Shown here: positions 9,218 through 18,754 of the stretch, piece after piece
Layout: every line of letters starts with the position of its first letter
How positions within the stretch are numbered: the stretch's first letter is position 1
From: Paenibacillus peoriae
GTDB lineage: Bacteria; Bacillota; Bacilli; Paenibacillales; Paenibacillaceae
Direction: 5' to 3'
Assembly: GCF_022531965.1 (NCBI RefSeq)
Contig: NZ_CP092831.1
Span: 4,906,501-4,970,500, forward strand
DNA: 64,000 nucleotides
The notes under the pieces: generated by a model
Seen by the model: only the letters and a program-made list of their open reading frames with translations
What the model was told of the DNA's origin: nothing
Databases searched by the model: none
Translations under genes and position numbers: made by a program

Positions 9218-9306
9218 CGTGCAACCGCCCTGCTTTTACCTATAAAACATGTCATTTGCATGCTTTTCCGCTTTGACAGGTAAGTGAAATGCCCTTTTTA
9301 GTTAGC

Positions 9307-11004
9307 TTACAGCTTTTTATCATCCACACTGTTCAGCCATGCTTCGATTTCTCCGATTACTGAGGCAATGCAACCATCTTGGAATGGCGAGATGAGTCCA
9401 GCCAGCTCAACCAATCCGGTAAAGGATCGACTTCCCCCAGCACGACACAGCTTCAAATAATCTTCCCACGCTGCTGTCCGGTCGATACTCATGCGTTTCC
9501 AGAATTGGAACGCGCACAGTTGCGCGAGTGTATAGTCAATGTAGTAGAACGGAGATTGGAAAATATGCCCCTGTTTGTGCCAGAATCCGCCCTGCTCCAG
9601 ATACTCGTTGCCTTCATAATCCAGATGCGGTTTATACTTACGTTCAATGGAGCGCCATGCGCTTTTACGTTCGGCTGGGGTCCAATCCGGATGTTCGTAT
9701 ACAGCATGTTGGAATTCATCCACGGCTACGCCGTAAGGAACGAACAGCAACGATGAAGATAGATGTTCAAAGTGATATTTGTCCGTATCTTCCTCGAAGA
9801 ACAGATTCATCCAGGGCCATGCAAAAAACTCCATGCTCATAGAGTGAATCTCAGCCGCCTCCATCGTTGGCCAATGGTACTCGGGAATTTCAAAATGTCG
9901 GCTTTCATAGACCTGGAAGGCATGACCTGCTTCATGCGTCAATACGTCGATATCACCGGACGTACCATTGAAATTGGAGAAAATAAACGGCGTGCCATAT
10001 TCGCTCAAAAATGTACAATAGCCTCCACTTTGTTTTCCCTTTTTGCTGATCAAATCCATTAATCCACGTTCGATCATAAAGCTGAAAAATTCATGTGTTT
10101 CCGCTGAAAGCTCCTCATACATGCGTGCTCCATTACGAAGGATCCACTTCGGGTCACCTTTAGGCGTAGGATTGCCTGACAGGAAGTTGAAGCCTTCATC
10201 GTAATAGCGAAGCTGATCTACTCCAATCCGTTCGCGCTGGCGCTCCTTCAGCTTGGTTGCCAAAGGAACGATGTGCTTGAGCACCTGCTCGCGGAAATTG
10301 GCTACCATCTCGGCATTGTAATCTGTACGTCCTAAGCGGGCATAGCCCAATTCTACGAAGTTGTCATAGCCCAGCTTGTGTGCCATGCGCGTACGTACCT
10401 TGACCAATTCATCATAAATTCGATCCAGCTCGTCCTCATGCTCACTCATAAATTGATATTTAGCCTCGGAGGCCTGTTTGCGTGTCTCCCGATTGGTAGC
10501 CATTTCAAATGGCAGGAGCTGTGACAATGTGCGTTCTTCCCCCTCGAACGGGATCTTCGCTGAAGCAATCAATTGAGCATATTCCGAAGTCAGCTTATTC
10601 TCCTGCTGCAAATCCTCAATAATATCCGGATGGAACGACTTGAGGGCTACCTCGGCAATACTGAAAAGCTGGCTGCCCCATAGACTCTCCAACTCGTTGC
10701 GGAATGGAGAATCCACCAATGCCCGGTAGTAATCGGTTACATACTCCTGAATAACCGGCATGAAATCATCAGCGTACTCTTGCTCCGCTTTGTAAAAGGC
10801 GTCCTCCGTATTAATGGAGTGCCGAACTTCCACCAATTGCAATTGCGTTTCCACATTACTGCGCAGCTTATTAATCGCATGAATCACTTCATTTTGACGT
10901 TCTACGCTGTCCGCTTCACGAAACTGCTGCAACAGCGTTTTAAACCGCTGTTCAATTTCAGGTTGCTCTGGTCGGCTGTAAGCCATTTGGCTGAATAATG
11001 TCAT
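9307..11004 (-). CDS. M3-family oligoendopeptidase (PepF-like)
   Basis: Cytoplasmic zinc metallopeptidase of 565 residues that cuts short peptides. The zinc motif HEAGH lies near residue 358 (DVLTHEAGHAFQVYES). The third ligand, Glu, lies in the EAAEIHSMSMEFFAW segment about 25 residues later. The C-terminal part (YYIDYTLAQLCAFQFW) is characteristic of the M3 oligoendopeptidase family. No signal peptide is present. AAGGAGG lies upstream of the ATG. It is a monocistronic gene; a possible -10 (TATAAT on the minus strand at 11044-11049) lies between it and the terminator of pdxK. Confidence 0.9.
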   Translation of the reverse strand: MTLFSQMAYSRPEQPEIEQRFKTLLQQFREADSVERQNEVIHAINKLRSNVETQLQLVEVRHSINTEDAFYKAEQEYADDFMPVIQEYVTDYYRALVDSPFRNELESLWGSQLFSIAEVALKSFHPDIIEDLQQENKLTSEYAQLIASAKIPFEGEERTLSQLLPFEMATNRETRKQASEAKYQFMSEHEDELDRIYDELVKVRTRMAHKLGYDNFVELGYARLGRTDYNAEMVANFREQVLKHIVPLATKLKERQRERIGVDQLRYYDEGFNFLSGNPTPKGDPKWILRNGARMYEELSAETHEFFSFMIERGLMDLISKKGKQSGGYCTFLSEYGTPFIFSNFNGTSGDIDVLTHEAGHAFQVYESRHFEIPEYHWPTMEAAEIHSMSMEFFAWPWMNLFFEEDTDKYHFEHLSSSLLFVPYGVAVDEFQHAVYEHPDWTPAERKSAWRSIERKYKPHLDYEGNEYLEQGGFWHKQGHIFQSPFYYIDYTLAQLCAFQFWKRMSIDRTAAWEDYLKLCRAGGSRSFTGLVELAGLISPFQDGCIASVIGEIEAWLNSVDDKKL

Positions 11005-11097
11005 TGCTTCGGTTCCTCCTTAAATGTAATAAATCTGATGCCTATTATACAGTACGATTAGACCAAACTGGAAGCTGAAATTCCAATAAAATACAAC

Positions 11098-11134
11098 CTC
11101 AAAAGCCGCAATACTATGTATTGCGGCTTTTGAG
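11098..11134 (-). terminator. Terminator after pdxK
   Basis: Perfect 17-bp stem CTCAAAAGCCGCAATAC/GTATTGCGGCTTTTGAG with a three-base loop. It is near symmetrical, so it could work in both directions, but the gene that ends nearby is pdxK on the minus strand. Confidence 0.8.
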
Positions 11135-11241
11135 CCTAATCTAACTTATATATCATAGATGTCGCTGCCTAAAGCAACCTAAATATATATACAGCCTGGT
11201 GGGGATTTATAAGTCTCCCTAATGTCGCAGACCTTCATGCT

Positions 11242-12051
11242 TTATTGGTTTTGCAAACGATGTGCCGCATGCAGGGTTGGACCGACGAATTCATTCAGCT
11301 TGAAGCTACCTTCAATGGCCTGTGTAATGAATTTCTTGGCCTGATCCACTGCTTCACGTACAGTCAGCCCTTGTGCCAAACCAGCCGTTACCGCTGCCGA
11401 AGTGGTGCAGCCTGCACCGTGGGTAAAGTTTGTTTTTACAACATCGGCTTCAAACCAGTCAAAAGTGATTCCGTCATATAGCAGATCCATCGCTTTACCT
11501 GCACGAATTTTGCCACGGTCCTTGATCAGTACATGCTTAGCTCCACGCTCATGGATAATCGCAGCCGCTTCCTGCATCTGCTCCAGTGTCGTGATCGGTC
11601 CATTCTTCGCCAGTTGCGAAGCCTCGAACAAGTTCGGTGTTACCAGGTCAGCGCCAGGGATCAACAATTCCAGCATCGCCTCTGTATTTTCCGGCTGAAG
11701 CACTTCATCCGTGCCTTTGCAGACCATGACCGGGTCAATTACGATCCGCTTCAAATCATGCTTTTTCAAATGGCTGGCTACCAGCTCGATAATTTCAACG
11801 GAACCAAGCATGCCGGTTTTCATCGCATCAAAGCCGATACCTTCCAATACAGTACGCAGCTGCGCTTCTACCACATCCAACGCAACAGGATATACAAGAT
11901 GGTCCCAGGTTTTAGGCCCCATCGCTACTACGGTTGTCAATACGGTCATACCATATACGCCAAGCTCCTGAAAGGTTTTCAGGTCTGCCTGAATACCCGC
12001 TCCACCGCTTGTGTCGGAGCCGGCTATCGTTAATGTTTTGGGAATCGTCAT
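11242..12051 (-). CDS. pdxK: Pyridoxal/pyridoxine kinase (ThiD-like PdxK)
   Basis: Kinase of 269 residues in vitamin B6 salvage, phosphorylating pyridoxal or pyridoxine with ATP. It has TIAGSDTSGGAGIQADLKTF at the N-terminus, GMLGSVEIIE, VIDPVMVCKG in the middle, and the anion-hole sequence THGAGCT near residue 210. The PVMVCKG signature and overall sequence resemble Bacillus PdxK more than classic ThiD (hydroxymethylpyrimidine phosphate kinase). Some family members do both reactions, so thiD activity cannot be excluded. It stands alone between the M3 peptidase and an HTH regulator and ends in a strong terminator. Confidence 0.82.
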   Translation of the reverse strand: MTIPKTLTIAGSDTSGGAGIQADLKTFQELGVYGMTVLTTVVAMGPKTWDHLVYPVALDVVEAQLRTVLEGIGFDAMKTGMLGSVEIIELVASHLKKHDLKRIVIDPVMVCKGTDEVLQPENTEAMLELLIPGADLVTPNLFEASQLAKNGPITTLEQMQEAAAIIHERGAKHVLIKDRGKIRAGKAMDLLYDGITFDWFEADVVKTNFTHGAGCTTSAAVTAGLAQGLTVREAVDQAKKFITQAIEGSFKLNEFVGPTLHAAHRLQNQ

Positions 12052-12166
12052 TTGTTCATGCTCTCCTTCACTTTCTGTGCTGCATTTATCCTAATCCCGC
12101 TTGCGAAACTTGTCAACGCGCAATACGATCCTCTCTATGCTAAAAGTCACAAGCGACGGCAGCAGC

Positions 12167-12209
12167 TAAAAAACGAGAACATCCCCTTTTGAAACGGGAA
12201 TATCCTCGC
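12167..12209 (-). terminator. Terminator after the HTH-TPR-like regulator
   Basis: On the minus strand CGAGGATATTCCCG pairs imperfectly with GGGGATGTTCTCG around a TTTCAAAA loop, followed by TTTTTT. Confidence 0.8.
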
Positions 12210-12248
12210 AATAACGTGTTATATGAAGAATTTGAAGGAAATTTAGAA

Positions 12249-13655
12249 TTATAAATATCCGCCGGTACTGTGATCATAGGCATGATTCTTTTCATTTGCA
12301 CGTACGCCCAGGCATAGGCTCTGATACAATTGCTGCTGTTCCGGTGTAGCAAAATTCCGATGCTGCTCAAATAAAGCCATACAACCAATGATATGTTCGG
12401 TATAGCTATTATCAACAGACAATTGCAAGCAATGCAGTGTTTGTCCCACTCCCTCGGGGTAATCGCCTTTTCGGAAATAATATTCTGCAAACACCTTACA
12501 AAAGGATGCAAAACGAAATGCATTAAAGTGCTTGCGATAATGAGTGTCCCATCGTTCCGGTGCAAGCTCCCAGAAGTTCTTGAGTTGCTGACTAAACAGT
12601 CCCAGTTCGGCATCCACGAAATAACCGAACCGGTTCGCCGATTCGAGCAAGGTGTTCAAGCCTTCCAATGTCTCATCCGGATGCTCGCGCAGGTAAGTAA
12701 TATATTCATAGATTGCAGAAGTGTTGCCCATTTTAATTTCAATACAAAGTCGGTTGCCCTGTGCATATACACGATGCAAGTTGACCACTTTCCAGCCTTC
12801 TTCGTCTAAACCCTCAAACCAGCTCAAATCTGCATAACCTTCAATCCATTGCTTGGATTCCTCATATCTACCCTGAAACTCATAGCAACTGGCCTTGAGC
12901 AGATGCCCCTGAGCATAGTAATAAACGAGCGGCTTAAGCAGCTCCAGGTGCTCATCTCCGAAACGGTTCCGATTGCGATACAATGCCTGCGCCAGCTCTC
13001 TTAGCTCGTCCGCATACATTTCCATCTCGGACCATTGCATTTTTAAAGCAAACACTTGAGATAGCATATGTAAGCCTTCCAATGCGTAAATTTCCGGTAG
13101 ACGACTACGGTACAAATGGAATTGTACAGCAGCCTTCAAGTTCCGTTGGTTATCCTTAATCTGAATCTGGAATATACGGAAATAGCTGATCGCCAATCGT
13201 TCAGAGTGGGTATACTTCTCACTTTCGATGACACAATCATACAGAAGCATGGCGGCTTCATGTCTGCCATCCTCAAACATCGCTTCTGCGGTCTCAAAAA
13301 TGGCAGGAACGTTCGATAAATCGTCCATCAAATAGGCAAGTACACTGCGTATACACTCCAGCTTGTTCAACTCTGAACAACGCAGGAGAAACGGACGCAA
13401 CCTCCTCCAGTGCGGCAAGGAATGAATAAAACATTCATCAACATACATCTCGAACAAAGATCCTTCTTCCAATCCCATGGCCTCGGTAATCAGATCAAGC
13501 TGATTGACTGAGATCGGCCGTGGTGGGTTCCGATTAAGTATACCGCTAAGTGTACCCGGATTTACCTTGGAAGCATCTGCAAAAGACTGCATTGAAATGC
13601 CTTCAGTTTGAATATACTTTTCTATTTCTGCGCGGATCGTGGTGTTTTTTTCCAA
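12249..13655 (-). CDS. HTH regulator with long alpha-helical repeat domain
   Basis: Protein of 468 residues, probably a transcription factor. Residues about 18-60 form an XRE-like helix-turn-helix (MQSFADASKVNPGTLSGILN, then RPISVNQLDLITEAMGL). The remaining 400 residues are helical with TPR-like spacing (repeated small residues and aromatics, for example EAMFEDGRHEAAMLLYDCVI and CYEFQGRYEESKQWIEGYADL). This layout resembles peptide-responsive Rap/PlcR-like regulators, but no small signal-peptide gene was found beside it. AGGGGGTGT lies just upstream of the ATG. Function unknown. It is followed by its own terminator. Confidence 0.7.
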   Translation of the reverse strand: MEKNTTIRAEIEKYIQTEGISMQSFADASKVNPGTLSGILNRNPPRPISVNQLDLITEAMGLEEGSLFEMYVDECFIHSLPHWRRLRPFLLRCSELNKLECIRSVLAYLMDDLSNVPAIFETAEAMFEDGRHEAAMLLYDCVIESEKYTHSERLAISYFRIFQIQIKDNQRNLKAAVQFHLYRSRLPEIYALEGLHMLSQVFALKMQWSEMEMYADELRELAQALYRNRNRFGDEHLELLKPLVYYYAQGHLLKASCYEFQGRYEESKQWIEGYADLSWFEGLDEEGWKVVNLHRVYAQGNRLCIEIKMGNTSAIYEYITYLREHPDETLEGLNTLLESANRFGYFVDAELGLFSQQLKNFWELAPERWDTHYRKHFNAFRFASFCKVFAEYYFRKGDYPEGVGQTLHCLQLSVDNSYTEHIIGCMALFEQHRNFATPEQQQLYQSLCLGVRANEKNHAYDHSTGGYL

Positions 13656-13819
13656 AGGGACACCCCCTCAAACGAATGATGGTGACTTTTTCATTACCTT
13701 TTAAACCAAAATTTGTTTAATCAAAGTATATGTCTATTTATACGAGAGGTCAATAACTTTAAACACGACTCAGGACATATAAAATCACGAGTTTTGTACG
13801 ATTTTAAATCTGTTTTATG

Positions 13820-13849
13820 AAAAAAGACCGTCCTCTGCGGGACAGTCTA
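13820..13849 (-). terminator. Terminator after the nucleotidase gene
   Basis: Minus-strand stem AGACTGTCCC/GGACGGTCT (13825-13848) followed by TTTTTTC. It lies about 55 bases beyond the stop of the gene at 13902. Confidence 0.75.
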
Positions 13850-13901
13850 TTTCTATTATTTTGATGCTGTGGACTTATAGGACAAAAACTAGTTAGCAGT
13901 T

Positions 13902-15812
13902 CTACCGTGAACGTCCGAAATCGACGGCAAACTTAGCGTACCCTTCTACCGTTAACCCTTCATAAAGCAACTCCGAATAGGCATTAGCGGCATCCGTTGC
14001 TTGCGGTGAGGTCAGGAACGTCACATGCGGACGCCCTGACCATGGGGCGAGGGACCAATGGCCGTCAGCTTTTGGCGTCAACGTCTTCATATGCCGCACG
14101 TATTCGGTCAGCACATGACGATTCTCATCCGGTGAAGCAAGTATAATTCGCTCTCCACCCGGATTGACCAGCGCAGAGGAAAACGCGCGATAGTTATTCG
14201 TAACAACCAGATAATGTCGCTGCATATCCATCGGTTCGCCATCAAAAGACATCTGAATGATTCTGTGTGCATCTGGGTCCTTTAGGCCCCCGTCAGCATC
14301 ATATCTGGCTGGCTGTGTTACATCAATCTGATACCTGATGCCGTCGATGATATCGAAATTAAAGCTTGGAAAATCAGAATTAATCAGCTCTTGCTCTTGT
14401 TCTGCTGAAGGATCAATTTGCCGGAATTGACCAGCAGACCACTCCAGCCATTCCCGAATTTCCGTTCCGGTCAGTCGAACGACATGCAGCGTATTCGGAA
14501 AATTGTACAGATCGGCGATATGCTTGATCGCCAACGTTCCCGCTGGAATATGGGTATAGTACGATGGGCCATATCTGCCGCCTGTTTTAAAAGGAGCTGC
14601 TGCCGACAGAACGGGCAATCCTTCGTACTCGCTCCCTTGCATCTGCTGCTTCACATACCACATTTGCGCATCATTCACGAGCTGAACCGAAGCATCATCC
14701 ATCACCTGAGCAAAAAAGCTGTTCACCGCCACCGTCGTCTGACCTACAGGTGCACGAATATACTCTAGTGTTCCGGCGTGCTCTTCTGCTACCGCCTGCT
14801 GAATGGCAGTATCCGGTTGTACCAGCGCCTCCTTGCGTATCGGATCATACACCGGGCGTACCTCGGCAGCAGATGCAACCACCTTCCACTTTCCTCCACT
14901 AAAGGTCAACTCCAGATCAATGATCCCCAGATGATCCCCCCAAAAGCCCGGCTCCACGGCTGGAATATCATGGATGGCACCTCGCTCTAGATCAACACCT
15001 GTTTTCCCCATAAACGAAGGTCCAGGGAATACTTTATGGGCATGACCAAACACAATGGCGTCAATCCCTTCCACCCTGCTCAGATGCAGCACCGCATTTT
15101 CCATATCAAGTGTTTCGGGAATATCTTCGAAGCCAGCATGGGGCATGGCAATGATCAGATCGGCTCCCGCTGCCTTCATTTCTGGAATAAACCGTCTTGC
15201 TGTTTCCAGCATATCTTTGACAATGATTTTCCCCTCCAGCCACGCCTTGTCCCATTGCATAATTTGCGGAGGGACAAAGCCGATGACCCCCACCTTCAAT
15301 AGATGCTTACTGCCTGCTTCATCCTCTACCGTCTTATCCAGCAATAGATAAGGTGTAAAATAATTTCGTTCTTGTTCTCCTGCTATATAAATGTTGGCAT
15401 TCACATAAGGAAATTTCGCTCCTTGAAGGCAAGTCTGCAAATATTCCAGTCCATAGTTAAATTCATGATTCCCGATATTGCCCACCTCGTACCCAAGCAG
15501 ATTCATGGCTTTATAGGCGGGATGCACCGCGCTTGGGTCTTGTTGAAGGCGTTGTACAGCATAATCCCCCATCGGATTCCCTTGAATCACATCTCCGTTA
15601 TCCAGCAGCAGGTGATTGGGCACCTCTGCCCGGGCCGTTTGAATCAGGCTGGCAGTTTGCGCCAGACCGTAATGCAGCGTTTCCTGATCTGTATAATAGT
15701 CATAATTCCACAAGCTGACATGCAGATCGGTTGTAACCATAATGCGGAACTTCACCCTCACAGGACCTACATTTTCATGGCCTGCCTTTTCGTTAATATC
15801 CAAAATATCCAA
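13902..15812 (-). CDS. CpdB-like 2',3'-cyclic phosphodiesterase/nucleotidase, no signal peptide
   Basis: Two-domain metallophosphoesterase of 636 residues. The N-terminal calcineurin-like domain has TTDLHVSLWNYDYY, LLLDNGDVIQGN, IGNHEFNYG, MPHAGFE and FGHAHKVFPG, giving a full set of metal ligands. The C-terminal 5'-nucleotidase domain has the substrate-binding region LPVLSAAAPFKTGGRYG and FNFDIIDGIRYQIDVT. The family hydrolyses 2',3'-cyclic nucleotides and 3'-nucleotides and is usually secreted or wall-bound. Here the only plausible start is TTG at 15812 behind GAGGGAGA. An in-frame stop lies 12 bases upstream, so no signal peptide can be added and a cytoplasmic role is inferred. Confidence 0.85.
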   Translation of the reverse strand: MDILDINEKAGHENVGPVRVKFRIMVTTDLHVSLWNYDYYTDQETLHYGLAQTASLIQTARAEVPNHLLLDNGDVIQGNPMGDYAVQRLQQDPSAVHPAYKAMNLLGYEVGNIGNHEFNYGLEYLQTCLQGAKFPYVNANIYIAGEQERNYFTPYLLLDKTVEDEAGSKHLLKVGVIGFVPPQIMQWDKAWLEGKIIVKDMLETARRFIPEMKAAGADLIIAMPHAGFEDIPETLDMENAVLHLSRVEGIDAIVFGHAHKVFPGPSFMGKTGVDLERGAIHDIPAVEPGFWGDHLGIIDLELTFSGGKWKVVASAAEVRPVYDPIRKEALVQPDTAIQQAVAEEHAGTLEYIRAPVGQTTVAVNSFFAQVMDDASVQLVNDAQMWYVKQQMQGSEYEGLPVLSAAAPFKTGGRYGPSYYTHIPAGTLAIKHIADLYNFPNTLHVVRLTGTEIREWLEWSAGQFRQIDPSAEQEQELINSDFPSFNFDIIDGIRYQIDVTQPARYDADGGLKDPDAHRIIQMSFDGEPMDMQRHYLVVTNNYRAFSSALVNPGGERIILASPDENRHVLTEYVRHMKTLTPKADGHWSLAPWSGRPHVTFLTSPQATDAANAYSELLYEGLTVEGYAKFAVDFGRSR

Positions 15813-15894
15813 TCTTGTTCTCTCCCTCAGCTTCGGTCATAGAGCTTGAACAAGTCTAACAGAGCACTGTTAAGAGAATGTTAATATGATAAAT

Positions 15895-15933
15895 TTTACA
15901 TCATTTTTACCAAAGTCAGGAGTGGTTTTTACC
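15895..15933 (+). promoter_or_regulatory. Pho-box-like TTTAC repeats before phnD
   Basis: TTTACA at 15895-15900, TTTACC at 15906-15911 and TTTACC at 15928-15933 start 11 and 22 bp apart, so they sit on one face of the helix. PhoP boxes in Bacillus are TTAACA-like hexamers at 11-bp steps. A weak promoter, TTGTCA-N16-TTTAAT (15965-15992), follows. Phosphate-starvation control of the transporter is inferred. Confidence 0.5.
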
Positions 15934-16030
15934 CTAGCAACGGGACTAGCTGTTAAGATTTGGTTTGTCACAGCATTTACAGGTTTTTTAATTTTATTTT
16001 CGTTATTACGATGTTTAGGGGGAAATTATT

Positions 16031-16999
16031 TTGTTCAAAAAAGCACTGACCTTGTGCATGACCTTCACACTGGCAGCGGGTCTAGCCGCTTGTGGCTCCA
16101 ATGCAAGCAATAACAACAGCGCGTCCACTCCGGGTACAGATGGTTCTAAAAACGAAAGCACAGCCTATGTTCCTAAGGAGTTAAAGGTACAGTTCGTTCC
16201 TTCTCAAAATGCAGATACGCTCGAAGCCAAAGCCAAACCGCTCGAAAATCTACTGGGTGACAAGCTTGGAATCCCGGTGAAAGTAACCGTATCTCCTGAC
16301 TACAATACGATTGTGGAAGCCATGTCTTCCAAACAGGTAGATGTAGGATTCCTTCCGCCGAATGCTTATGTACTGGCCCACGATAACCGTAAAGCAGCCG
16401 ACTTGCTGTTGCAAGCTCAACGCTACGGAATTGAAGATGCCACAGGCAAGGACACGACTGAAAAAGTGAACTTTTATAAAGCCATGATCGTAGTGAAAAA
16501 GGATTCTCCGATTCAAAGTCTAGCTGATCTGAAAGGCAAGAAGGTTGGCTGGCAAAATGTAACCTCCTCCGCAGGCTACGTGTACCCTGCAGCAGAGCTG
16601 AAAAAAGCTGGCGTGGACCCGGACACGGATGTGCAGGGTGTAACAATCAAAGGCCACGATGCTGCTATTCTGGCGTTGCTGAACGGTCAGGTTGATGCGG
16701 TAGCTGTTTTCCAAGATGCACGTAACACGGTGAAGAAAGAAATCCCGGATGTATTTGAAAAAACTCGCGTCATTCATTACACAGCTAAAATTCCAAATGA
16801 CACCGTCAGCGTACGTTCTGATATGGATCAAGCGTGGAGAGACAAGATCAGCCAAGCCTTTATTGACATTGCCAAAGACCCAGCAGGCGGCGAAATCATT
16901 AAAGAGATTTACACCCATGTAGGTTATGAAAAGGGCGACGATAAAAACTTCGACTCCGTGCGTGAATACGCCGAAGCTGTTGGTCAAGCGGTTAAGTAA
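16031..16999 (+). CDS. phnD: Phosphonate/phosphite ABC transporter, substrate-binding lipoprotein
   Basis: Extracytoplasmic binding protein of 322 residues that captures phosphonate, phosphite or phosphate and hands it to the PhnE permeases. It has a lipoprotein signal with lipobox LAAC (Cys21), then KVQFVPSQNADTLEAKAKPLENLLGDKLG, the PhnD-type DVGFLPPNAYV, and the anion-binding SSAGYVYPAAEL region. The start is TTG at 16031 behind GGGGG. A hairpin between this gene and phnC may keep the binding protein in excess. The exact ligand cannot be read from the sequence. Confidence 0.9.
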   Translation: MFKKALTLCMTFTLAAGLAACGSNASNNNSASTPGTDGSKNESTAYVPKELKVQFVPSQNADTLEAKAKPLENLLGDKLGIPVKVTVSPDYNTIVEAMSSKQVDVGFLPPNAYVLAHDNRKAADLLLQAQRYGIEDATGKDTTEKVNFYKAMIVVKKDSPIQSLADLKGKKVGWQNVTSSAGYVYPAAELKKAGVDPDTDVQGVTIKGHDAAILALLNGQVDAVAVFQDARNTVKKEIPDVFEKTRVIHYTAKIPNDTVSVRSDMDQAWRDKISQAFIDIAKDPAGGEIIKEIYTHVGYEKGDDKNFDSVREYAEAVGQAVK

Positions 17000-17062
17000 T
17001 CGGAGCAAGCAAGGTACTGTAATGAAGTAACAGCTACGAAACAGGCTTTACGAATGACAGGG

Positions 17063-17097
17063 CAGCACCGTCCATGTATTCATGGCGGTGTTGTTTT
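17063..17097 (+). terminator. Intercistronic hairpin between phnD and phnC
   Basis: CAGCACCGTCCATG pairs with CATGGCGGTGTTG around TATT, followed by TTTTC. It may be a partial terminator or an RNA-stability hairpin that lowers expression of phnCEE relative to phnD. Confidence 0.65.
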
Positions 17098-17132
17098 CAT
17101 TCCACCCCATCGGGGGAGAAAGTTGGGAGCAT

Positions 17133-17903
17133 ATGATCGAATTTCGAAACGTATCGAAAACATACCCGAACGGCACCAAAGGGTTGAACAATATTAATTT
17201 GACGATTCAGGAGGGAGAAATGGTCGTCATCGTCGGCTTATCCGGTGCAGGTAAGTCTACCCTGCTGCGTTCCATTAACCGACTGCATGACATTACGTCC
17301 GGCGACATTATCGTGGGTGGCAGGTCCGTCACGTCTGCTGGAAGCAGCGAGCTGCGGCGCATTCGCCGTGATATCGGCATGATCTTTCAAAGCTTCAATC
17401 TGGTTAAGCGTTCGACGGTGCTCCGCAATGTACTTTCCGGCCGTGTCGGCTATCATTCGACGCTGCGAACCATTCTCGGCCTCTTCCCGAAGGAGGATAT
17501 CGAACTGGCACTAACAGCGCTGGAGCGCGTGAACATCCGCGAAAAAGCCTACAGCCGGGCAGATGAGCTGTCCGGTGGCCAACAGCAGCGCGTATCCATC
17601 GCCCGCGCTCTGGCGCAAGAGGCTAAAATCATTCTGGCGGACGAGCCTGTCGCGTCGCTGGATCCGCTGACCACCCGCCAGGTGATGGATGACCTCCAGC
17701 GGATCAACCGTGAAATGCAGATTACGACCATCGTCAATCTGCATTTCATTGATCTCGCGCGCGAATATGCAACGCGGATCATCGGATTGCGCGCCGGAGA
17801 AGTGGTCTTTGACGGCACACCGAAGGAAGCTACGGATGAGGCCTTTGCGGAGATCTACGGCCGGGCCATCAAGCATGATGAGCTGCTGGGAGTGGGATCA
17901 TGA
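17133..17903 (+). CDS. phnC: Phosphonate ABC transporter ATP-binding protein
   Basis: ATPase of the importer (256 aa). It has Walker [10 protein letters not shown] at residues 35-43, [17 protein letters not shown] with the Q-loop, signature [15 protein letters not shown], Walker [13 protein letters not shown], and the H-loop in NLHFIDLA. The ATG at 17133 is used because the protein then begins [15 protein letters not shown], as PhnC proteins do; the upstream in-frame codons from 17082 lie inside the intercistronic hairpin. The stop overlaps the first phnE by ATGA. Codons are richer in G and C here than in phnD. Confidence 0.92.
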   Translation: MIEFRNVSKTYPNGTKGLNNINLTIQEGEMVVIVGLSGAGKSTLLRSINRLHDITSGDIIVGGRSVTSAGSSELRRIRRDIGMIFQSFNLVKRSTVLRNVLSGRVGYHSTLRTILGLFPKEDIELALTALERVNIREKAYSRADELSGGQQQRVSIARALAQEAKIILADEPVASLDPLTTRQVMDDLQRINREMQITTIVNLHFIDLAREYATRIIGLRAGEVVFDGTPKEATDEAFAEIYGRAIKHDELLGVGS

Positions 17904-18754
17904 AGCCCGACTCTACTGCCCAGCCGCTCTCTTCGACGCAACCGTCACCGCATGCTGGACCGCCGCAGCCAAGTAAGCCGCCCGCAGGGCCACCTTTGCC
18001 AGGACGCTATAAGCGTTACGCCACCTGGATGATCTTTATCGTAGTGCTGGTAGCCTGCTCCATTCATACGGATGCCACGCCTTACCAATTGATCGTTGGC
18101 TTACCGGAGATGGGCAAATTGCTGGAGGAAATGTTTCCTCCTGATTGGAGTTACTTGCCTACCATCTGGAAACCGATGCTGGAAACGATCCAGATCGCTA
18201 TTGTCGGCACGACACTGGGAGCCATATTGGCGATCCCTGTCGCGTTGCTGTGTGCCTATAATGTAATGCCGCGCAAGCTGATTTCGCTGCCGATGCGCAC
18301 GATCCTGAATCTAGTACGGACGATTCCCGATTTGCTGTTCGCCTCGATCTTTGTGGCGGTATTCGGCATCGGGCCGTTTGCAGGGATGCTCGCCCTGCTC
18401 TTCTTCTCCTTTGGCATTATAGCCAAGCTGACCTTTGAGGCGATTGAAGCCATTGATCCCGGACCACTGGAAGCTATGACCGCTGTTGGCGCGAGCCGCA
18501 TTCAGGTCATCGCCTTTGGTGTCGTTCCGCAAGCTCTGCCTTATTTTGTGTCGTACTTGCTGTATACCTTTGAGGTTAATGTGCGCGCGGCTTCCGTTCT
18601 GGGCCTGGTTGGCGCTGGCGGTATCGGTCTGTTGCTTGACCGTTCTCTGGGGCTGTTCCGATATGATCGGGCAAGCATCATTATTCTACTGACCCTCGTC
18701 ATCGTCCTTGCGATTGATTACGGCAGTAACCTGCTACGGAGGAAATTATTATGA
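17900..18754 (+). CDS. phnE: Phosphonate ABC transporter permease PhnE (first)
   Basis: Inner-membrane permease of 284 residues, joined by ATGA overlaps to phnC before it and the second phnE after it. After a Pro-rich N-terminal tail (about residues 1-35) come a signal-anchor helix and a binding-protein-dependent transport domain. The EAA-type cytoplasmic loop reads [26 protein letters not shown], followed by [18 protein letters not shown]. PhnE permeases commonly occur as pairs that form a heterodimer channel. Confidence 0.92.
   Translation: MKPDSTAQPLSSTQPSPHAGPPQPSKPPAGPPLPGRYKRYATWMIFIVVLVACSIHTDATPYQLIVGLPEMGKLLEEMFPPDWSYLPTIWKPMLETIQIAIVGTTLGAILAIPVALLCAYNVMPRKLISLPMRTILNLVRTIPDLLFASIFVAVFGIGPFAGMLALLFFSFGIIAKLTFEAIEAIDPGPLEAMTAVGASRIQVIAFGVVPQALPYFVSYLLYTFEVNVRAASVLGLVGAGGIGLLLDRSLGLFRYDRASIIILLTLVIVLAIDYGSNLLRRKLL

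Noticed and set aside
12140..12613. Open frame antisense or out of frame to the HTH regulator, as a peptide gene
   Set aside because: It overlaps the real gene and its terminator, and has no ribosome site or signal peptide.
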